Positions 8,201 through 10,742 of a stretch of DNA of 10,742 bases are shown here, one piece after another. Below the pieces are notes generated by a model. The model saw only the letters and a list, made by a program, of their open reading frames with translations. It was not told the DNA's origin and ran no database searches. Both the position numbers and the translations under genes were made by a program. This DNA comes from Actinomycetes bacterium (lineage in GTDB: Bacteria; Actinomycetota; Thermoleophilia; Gaiellales; Gaiellaceae), in NCBI GenBank assembly GCA_025350775.1, contig JANXXF010000168.1:1-10742 (forward strand), read 5' to 3'. Each line of letters starts with the position of its first letter. Position 1 is the stretch's first letter.

Positions 8201-9148
8201 CTTCATCCGCAGCTCGCCGTGGGGTGCGACGCCGATGTCCGCCGAGGTACCTCCGACATCGAGGGTGATGACGCTGTCGAGACCGCTCAGCCTGCCCGCC
8301 CAGACACCACCGAGCACACCCGCCACAGGACCTGACATCAACAGCGCTGCGGGCCGTTCGGCCGCGCCGTCCGCGGTCATCACACCGCCCGCGGAGTTCA
8401 TCAGGTGGAGCTCCGTACCGACGCCGGCCGTTCGCAGCGACTCGTCCATGCGGCCGATGTAGGCCTTGACGGCGGGCCCGACATACGCGTTCAGTGTCGT
8501 TGTCGAAAACCGCTCGTACTCCCGGAACTGTGGCAGGACCTCCGCGCTGGTGCAGACGAAGAGACCCGGCGCGACCCGTTCGCAGATCTCCTTTGCGCGC
8601 TGCTCGTGCCGAGGCTCGAGGAAGGAGAAGAGAAAGCCGATGGCGATTGCGTCGACGCCGGCGTCGCGCAGCCGCACTGCCGCCTGCTCTACCGCCTGTT
8701 CGTCGAGCGGAACGAGCTCCTCGCCGGTGGAGCCGATGCGCCCAGCTACCGGCAGCCGATAGCGGCGCGGCACGATCGGGTGCGACTGCCACGGCAGGTC
8801 CTGGTAGATGCTGAACGCGTGCGGCTTCTTGTGGCGCGCGGTATGGAGGATGTCGCGGTATCCGAGAGTGGTGATGAAGCCGACGCGCGCACCGTTGTGC
8901 TGCAGCACGATGTTCGTCGCCAGGGTCGTTCCGTGGAAAACCTGGTCGATCTCGGCCAGCGAGAGTCCGGCCTGCTCGGCAGCCTCCAGCACGCCCTGCA
9001 GCGCGGCGGCCGATGGGTCGGCCGGTGTGCTCGGAAGCTTGTGCACCGTCGCCCGGCTCGTCGCCTCGTCCCAGACGAACACGTCCGTGAAGGTGCCTCC
9101 GACGTCGACGCCGATCCGCCGCAGAGCGGGTGAGCCCTCGAAGCTCAA
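5267..9148 (-). CDS. Fused HyuA-HyuB ATP-dependent carboxylase/hydantoinase/5-oxoprolinase-family enzyme
   Basis: About 1293 aa from the TTG at 9148. The HyuA half (about residues 10-695) has ATPase motifs VDVGGTFTD (14-22), HGTTLATN (72-79), TLDVGGTSADIGV (295-307), GAGGGS (339-344) and AVGGAGP (459-465). A linker (about 696-712) leads to a HyuB half (about 715-1293). HyuB has metal-site residues H809-x2-D812-x21-H834 in HSPD and GHMLDLGG; I recall the same spacing for the Mn ligands of acetone carboxylase. Family members use ATP to phosphorylate a carbonyl substrate and then carboxylate ketones or hydrolyse cyclic amides. Fusion and length match 5-oxoprolinase, but the operon (CoA ligase, thiolase-fold, DUF35) fits ketone carboxylation better. 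No gamma/Zn subunit is present in the window. Start uncertain: homologues begin near RRIGVDVGG; TTG 9148 fits best, GTG 9298 would add 50 low-complexity residues, CTG 9124 is also possible. The stop overlaps the next start (ATGA). Confidence 0.9.
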   Translation of the reverse strand: MSFEGSPALRRIGVDVGGTFTDVFVWDEATSRATVHKLPSTPADPSAAALQGVLEAAEQAGLSLAEIDQVFHGTTLATNIVLQHNGARVGFITTLGYRDILHTARHKKPHAFSIYQDLPWQSHPIVPRRYRLPVAGRIGSTGEELVPLDEQAVEQAAVRLRDAGVDAIAIGFLFSFLEPRHEQRAKEICERVAPGLFVCTSAEVLPQFREYERFSTTTLNAYVGPAVKAYIGRMDESLRTAGVGTELHLMNSAGGVMTADGAAERPAALLMSGPVAGVLGGVWAGRLSGLDSVITLDVGGTSADIGVAPHGELRMKHILDSSVAGYHTMMPTADCDTIGAGGGSIAFVDEGGVLRVGPRSAGADPGPACYRRGGLEPTVTDAKLVLGQLLPDGLLGGAIPLDRSLAAAAIEEHVARPLGLSIEEAALGIVEIVTENMVAAITANSTSKGLDPRDFSLVAVGGAGPLFGCDIAARMEIPLVLIPPHPGLTAALGLLASDVVYEYGTTVLRGDRAVGVSELAAEYARLEAEADARFDSDGVPAERRRLQRAADCRYEGQGYELRVECPEGTVDEAWLEAVLTRFHEVHEREYYRSASDRPVQVVNVRVRGIGLVRELDWPELERTEPASPEAVQRAWFRVDGTATELATPFYQRDELGRGQIIEGPAVIRQFETTTVIPPGCTATVDRYGSLLAEVAAATTRPAQATAGDRRLRERDPVTFQVLGGAFDAIAQEMAAVQIRMSYSGIIRESEDMGAGIFDRTGREICESHTSPMHIGSLPWYIRGVRQTWEDDFQEGDVVLHNHPYKGASHSPDAAIMMPIFWEGELIAFSAVTGHMLDLGGAAPGLNMDVVDVWAENKLYDGLKIYEAGKLNTELWRHILQNTRVPVENRGDFEAMIAACGVGKARFLALLERYGREIVFEAAEEWMDYSELMLRREIEKIPDGTYRSPTGWLDDNGRDRGKPLRLECAVTVAGSEITIDLTGSEQESPTSYNAPFEGGTQVAAYYIVRTILLDDAIYPVHVPQNEGIFRPIKVIAPLGTIYNPSFPRACSGRFMKCERICDNVVLALSEPLPERTGAGNGAVCHAIAYSGFQAERGQYWVYIEINESSYGGRFGKDGLDSVDSLLVNTRNNPIEELEMRYPLRVETYELRSEPPAAGRWRGGIGIVRETRFLEPGYVSSEADRHFDPPRGVYGGQPGVVATMARKHEGTLPETLPALLTGVEFAPGDVLRIVTPSSGGYGDPLERDPDAVARDVIDEFLTADQARADYAVVLNGDGSVDEAATISERRSRTAG

Positions 9149-9184
9149 CCGGTTCTGTCCGCGCAGCAGGTGGCGACCGTCGAG

Positions 9185-9206
9185 CCTGGATCCACCGTTG
9201 TTCGTG
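9185..9206 (+). repeat. Inverted repeat, copy A (pairs with 9386-9407)
   Basis: This 22-nt sequence matches the reverse complement of 9386-9407 at 20 of 22 positions. The first 15 nt, CCTGGATCCACCGTT (9185-9199), match perfectly; the mismatches are at 9200 and 9205. The copy lies 37 bp upstream of the TTG proposed as start of the fused Hyu gene. It could be an operator, one arm of a long-range RNA stem in the leader, or a terminal inverted repeat of a small element. Confidence 0.8.
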
Positions 9207-9385
9207 ATCGCGGGGCGCTCGTCCGGGCTGTCAGGACGCGTTGGGGCCGTACGGGGCGGGCCGGTGGCCCGTTGCGGAGGCTCCAGCGTGGAGCGCACCG
9301 GCCGGGTGCAGGCCCCGCCGCCGCTGGCGGAGGGGACGAAACCCCGTCGGGGAGCGGCCTGGCAGTTTGGACGAGTTGCAACGCC
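9207..9385 (-). other. Hairpin-rich non-coding leader between the inverted repeats
   Basis: No convincing coding signal is seen in these 179 bp. They hold several perfect short stem-loops with 3-nt loops: 9257-9271 (6 bp, CGGGCC arms), 9280-9294 (6 bp, GCTCCA arms) and 9318-9330 (5 bp, CCGCC arms). Two mutually exclusive pairings share the CCCC at 9342-9345, one with GGGG at 9349-9352 and the other with GGGG at 9332-9335. A GTTGCAAC palindrome lies at 9375-9382. If transcription starts near 9418, this is the 5' leader of the Hyu operon and would be enclosed by the 22-bp repeat stem. High GC alone makes short hairpins common, so a specific RNA function is unproven, and I recognise no known riboswitch consensus. 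Confidence 0.35.
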
Positions 9386-9407
9386 CGCGAAAAACGGTGG
9401 ATCCAGG
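9386..9407 (-). repeat. Inverted repeat, copy B (pairs with 9185-9206)
   Basis: This is the second arm of the inverted repeat; on the minus strand it begins with the same CCTGGATCCACCGTT (9407-9393). It lies about 11-32 nt downstream of the start site predicted from the promoter at 9425-9453, a usual place for a repressor operator. In RNA the two arms would pair as 15 continuous base pairs, then 4 more, then 1, around the hairpin-rich leader. Confidence 0.8.
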
Positions 9408-9424
9408 TTGAGATCACGCAGGTG

Positions 9425-9453
9425 AACGTATCCACTCCCGAAGCGGGAATCAA
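9425..9453 (-). promoter_or_regulatory. Candidate promoter of the Hyu-thiolase-ligase operon
   Basis: On the minus strand there is a -35-like TTGATT (9453-9448), exactly 17 bp of spacer, then TACGTT (9430-9425), which fits TAnnnT. The start site would be near 9418, giving a leader of about 270 nt if translation begins at 9148. The spacer and the last base of the -35 hold a perfect dyad TCCCG-n3-CGGGA (9436-9448), a possible operator between the promoter boxes. This is the only well-spaced promoter I found between the Nudix gene and the Hyu gene. Confidence 0.45.
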
Positions 9454-9515
9454 CTACGGCGGATCGGCGCTCGAGGTTTGCCGGACGGCAGCGCTCCCGC
9501 CGCGGGTTTCGGCCT

Positions 9516-9534
9516 CCTCGGCGGCGCGCCGAGG
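9516..9534 (-). terminator. GC-rich hairpin downstream of the Nudix gene (no U-tract)
   Basis: CCTCGGCG and CGCCGAGG form a perfect 8-bp stem around a 3-nt loop, 65-83 nt past the Nudix stop in the direction of transcription. No T-run follows on either strand, so it is at best a Rho-assisted or pausing structure separating the Nudix transcript from the Hyu operon promoter. Confidence 0.25.
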
Positions 9535-9578
9535 CCGGACTGCGAGCCGAAGGACGATCCGGGCGAGCAGCGGACGGC

Positions 9579-9596
9579 GCTCATTCTGAAATGAGC
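9579..9596 (-). terminator. Stem-loop immediately after the Nudix stop codon
   Basis: Starting 2 nt after the TAA of the Nudix gene, GCTCATT-TCAG-AATGAGC (minus strand) forms a perfect 7-bp stem with a 4-nt loop. No U-tract follows on the minus strand (GCCGTCC comes next), so it is not a classical intrinsic terminator. It may protect the 3' end or assist termination. It is notable because the stem is AT-containing in GC-rich surroundings. Confidence 0.35.
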
Positions 9597-9598
9597 TC

Positions 9599-10129
9599 TT
9601 ACACGTGCCCGGCGGCCATCGCCCAGAGCAACGCGGTGAGCGAGAGGCCGTCGACGATCTCCCCCGCTAGCGCCATGCGCCGCACCTCGACGAACGGCAT
9701 CCACTCGACGCGGGCGATCTCGTCCGGGTCGGGCTCCCGCTCGTAGGCGGCGCCGGCGGCGACGAAGAGATTGAAGCTGTGTCCCGAGATCGCGAGCGGG
9801 CAGTAGCGGCCGAGCGGGGTGAGTGGGCCCGGGCGCCAGCCGGTCTCCTCCAGCGTCTCGCGGGCTGCCGTCTGCTCGGGCGACTCGCCCGGGTCGCGAC
9901 GGCCGGCCGGGATCTCCCAGCCCCAGGCGTCCCGCGCCAGCCGGTGCTGCCAGCACAGCAGGACGCCGCGCCCGGGATCGCAGACGACGACGCCGGCAGC
10001 GTCGGCCGGCAGATCGATCGTGTGCGCGTCGAAGCGGGCGCCCGACGGCAGCTCGACCTCCTTGAGCACCACGCGCAGCCACTTGCTGGAGTAGGCGACG
10101 CGCTCGCCGTGCACCTTCCACCTGGTCAC
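9599..10129 (-). CDS. Nudix hydrolase, ADP-ribose pyrophosphatase-like
   Basis: This 176-aa protein has a complete Nudix box, G76-x5-E82-x7-R90-E91-x2-E94-E95-x-G97-W98, which binds Mg2+ and hydrolyses a nucleoside diphosphate linked to another group. The N-terminal part (WKVHGERVAYSSKWLRV, then LPSGARFDAHTIDLP) and the strand before the box (WGWEIPAG) match the ADP-ribose pyrophosphatase branch. The segment after the box (LGRYCPLAISGHSFNLFVA) is also in the right place for that branch, but its substrate-specificity residues are not diagnostic. The start is GTG 10129, overlapping the peptidase stop by 4 bp (GTGA); upstream residues in frame are Arg-rich and not protein-like. No strong Shine-Dalgarno is seen, so translation is probably coupled to the peptidase gene. 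There is no obvious link to the Hyu operon, which appears to have its own promoter. The substrate is uncertain. Confidence 0.9.
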   Translation of the reverse strand: MTRWKVHGERVAYSSKWLRVVLKEVELPSGARFDAHTIDLPADAAGVVVCDPGRGVLLCWQHRLARDAWGWEIPAGRRDPGESPEQTAARETLEETGWRPGPLTPLGRYCPLAISGHSFNLFVAAGAAYEREPDPDEIARVEWMPFVEVRRMALAGEIVDGLSLTALLWAMAAGHV

Positions 10130-10742
10130 GGCACACCCGGGTCGGCGAGCAGCAGCGCCAGCAGTCGCGCCCGCTCGGGGATGGAGGCCAGCAGCACGTG
10201 CTCGGTCTCGGCGTGGGCGCCGCCGCCGTCGGGGCCGAGCCCGTCCAGCACCGGCACGCCAAGCGCGCCGATGAGGTTGCCGTCGGAGCCGCCGCCCGAG
10301 CCGCCCTGCGCGAGGGCCAGCCCCAGGCTGCGAGCATGCCGCGAGGCCGCCGCGAACAGCAGCGCCGACCCGGCGGACGCCTCGAGCGGCGGCCGGGTCC
10401 ACTCGCCGCTCCACTCGTGACAGGCCCCGGCGAGCGACGGCTCGAGCCCGCGCAGCGCAGCCTCCAGCTCGGCGGCGTGGTCGGCGCGAGTGATGCGCAC
10501 GTCGACCTGCGCCTCCGCCCGCTCGGCGATCACGTTCTCGGCGGTGCCGCCACGGATGACGCCGACGTTGACCGAGATGCCACGAGTGAGGTCGGCGAGG
10601 CCGTGCAGGCGCACGACCTGGCGGGCAAGCTCCTCGATCGCGCTGATGCCGGGGCTGGGCTGGGTGCCCGCGTGGGCGGCGCGCCCGGTAACCGTCAGCT
10701 TGAAGCGGCCGATGCCCTTGCGCGCGACCTTGACGCCGCCGC
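10126..10742 (-). CDS. M20 family peptidase, glutamate carboxypeptidase (CPG2)-like, C-terminal part (5' truncated)
   Basis: The last 204 codons are visible; the frame stays open to the right edge, so the GTG at 10614 is internal and the start lies outside the window. The visible part begins in the dimerisation domain, with KGIGRFKLTVTGRAAHAG (visible residues 8-25), followed by GISAIEELARQVVRLHGL. It ends with the second half of the catalytic domain: GGSGGGSDGNLIGALGVPVLDGLGPDGGGAHAETE, where the His of GAHAETE (visible residue 176) is the expected zinc ligand. These features match M20 metallopeptidases of the carboxypeptidase G2 type, which remove C-terminal Glu or similar residues. The N-terminal metal ligands (H-x-D and EE motifs) cannot be checked. 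The stop overlaps the Nudix start (GTGA). Substrate and cell location are not determinable here. Confidence 0.9.
   Translation of the reverse strand, partial: GGVKVARKGIGRFKLTVTGRAAHAGTQPSPGISAIEELARQVVRLHGLADLTRGISVNVGVIRGGTAENVIAERAEAQVDVRITRADHAAELEAALRGLEPSLAGACHEWSGEWTRPPLEASAGSALLFAAASRHARSLGLALAQGGSGGGSDGNLIGALGVPVLDGLGPDGGGAHAETEHVLLASIPERARLLALLLADPGVP

Noticed and set aside
5189..8335. 1048-codon open frame on the plus strand, antisense to the Hyu gene
   Set aside because: It is codon-for-codon in register with the Hyu gene. In GC-rich genes this antisense frame lacks stops because TTA, CTA and TCA codons are rare. Its translation is Arg/Ala/Val/Asp-rich with no recognisable motif, while the minus-strand frame is clearly a conserved enzyme.
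9299..9425. ANTAR target RNA in the Hyu operon leader, which would link it to pdtaR
   Set aside because: ANTAR targets are paired hairpins with six-nt loops having A at position 1 and G at position 4. The only six-nt loop here (between GGGG and CCCC at 9332-9345) reads TTTCGT on the transcribed strand and ACGAAA on the other, and neither fits.
9145..9453. Possible 102-aa minus-strand protein in the region upstream of the Hyu gene
   Set aside because: Pro/Arg/Ala-rich with no motif, and it spans the inverted repeats and the hairpin cluster. It is better explained as non-coding leader, although a leader peptide cannot be fully excluded.
9450..10337. 295-codon minus-strand frame across the Nudix and peptidase genes
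   Set aside because: Arg/Ala/Pro-rich shadow. The overlapping frames carry an intact Nudix box and M20 motifs joined by a GTGA overlap.
1..10742. CRISPR array, tRNA or rRNA gene, or insertion sequence
   Set aside because: No regularly spaced direct repeats, no cloverleaf-like or rRNA sequence and no transposase frame were seen. The only repeat of note is the inverted pair at 9185-9206 and 9386-9407.

Overview
The window is very GC-rich (about 70% by eye), densely coded bacterial DNA. It contains a PdtaS-type kinase next to an ANTAR regulator, a transcript that looks leaderless, TAnnnT-type -10 elements and many GTG starts overlapping upstream stops. These traits suggest an actinobacterium, possibly a soil or Thermoleophilia-like lineage. 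The lineage is inferred from style and gene content only; there is no rRNA or other marker here.

Layout. (a) 1-1239, plus strand: the 3' part of a PdtaS-like sensor kinase, a 114-bp gap ending in an AT-rich promoter/dyad, and a complete PdtaR-like ANTAR response regulator. (b) 1255-about 9148, minus strand, read right to left: a tightly packed five-gene operon. Its order is fused HyuA-HyuB ATP-dependent carboxylase/hydrolase, a short thiolase-like protein, a thiolase-fold protein, a DUF35 Zn-ribbon/OB-fold protein, and an AMP-forming acyl-CoA ligase. Every junction overlaps (ATGA, 8 bp, GTGA, GTGA). (c) 9149-9598: a non-coding region with a candidate minus-strand promoter (9425-9453), a 22-bp inverted repeat pair (9185-9206 / 9386-9407, 20 of 22 matching) enclosing several perfect short hairpins, and a hairpin just after the next gene. 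(d) 9599-10742, minus strand: a Nudix hydrolase overlapping (GTGA) the 3' part of an M20 glutamate-carboxypeptidase-like peptidase that runs off the right edge.

How the genes fit together. The kinase and regulator form a likely cognate two-component pair acting on RNA by antitermination. The five-gene operon looks catabolic: an ATP-dependent Hyu enzyme (carboxylating a ketone or opening a lactam/cyclic amide) would yield a carboxylic acid, the ligase would make its CoA thioester, and the thiolase-fold/DUF35 complex would cleave or condense the acyl-CoA. The formal logic resembles acetophenone degradation (carboxylase, then CoA ligase, then thiolysis). However, both thiolase-fold proteins lack the nucleophilic cysteine, and the larger one also lacks the catalytic histidines. 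That points away from ordinary thiolysis and towards Ltp2-like retro-aldol or undescribed chemistry. This operon and its structured leader are the most interesting part of the window.
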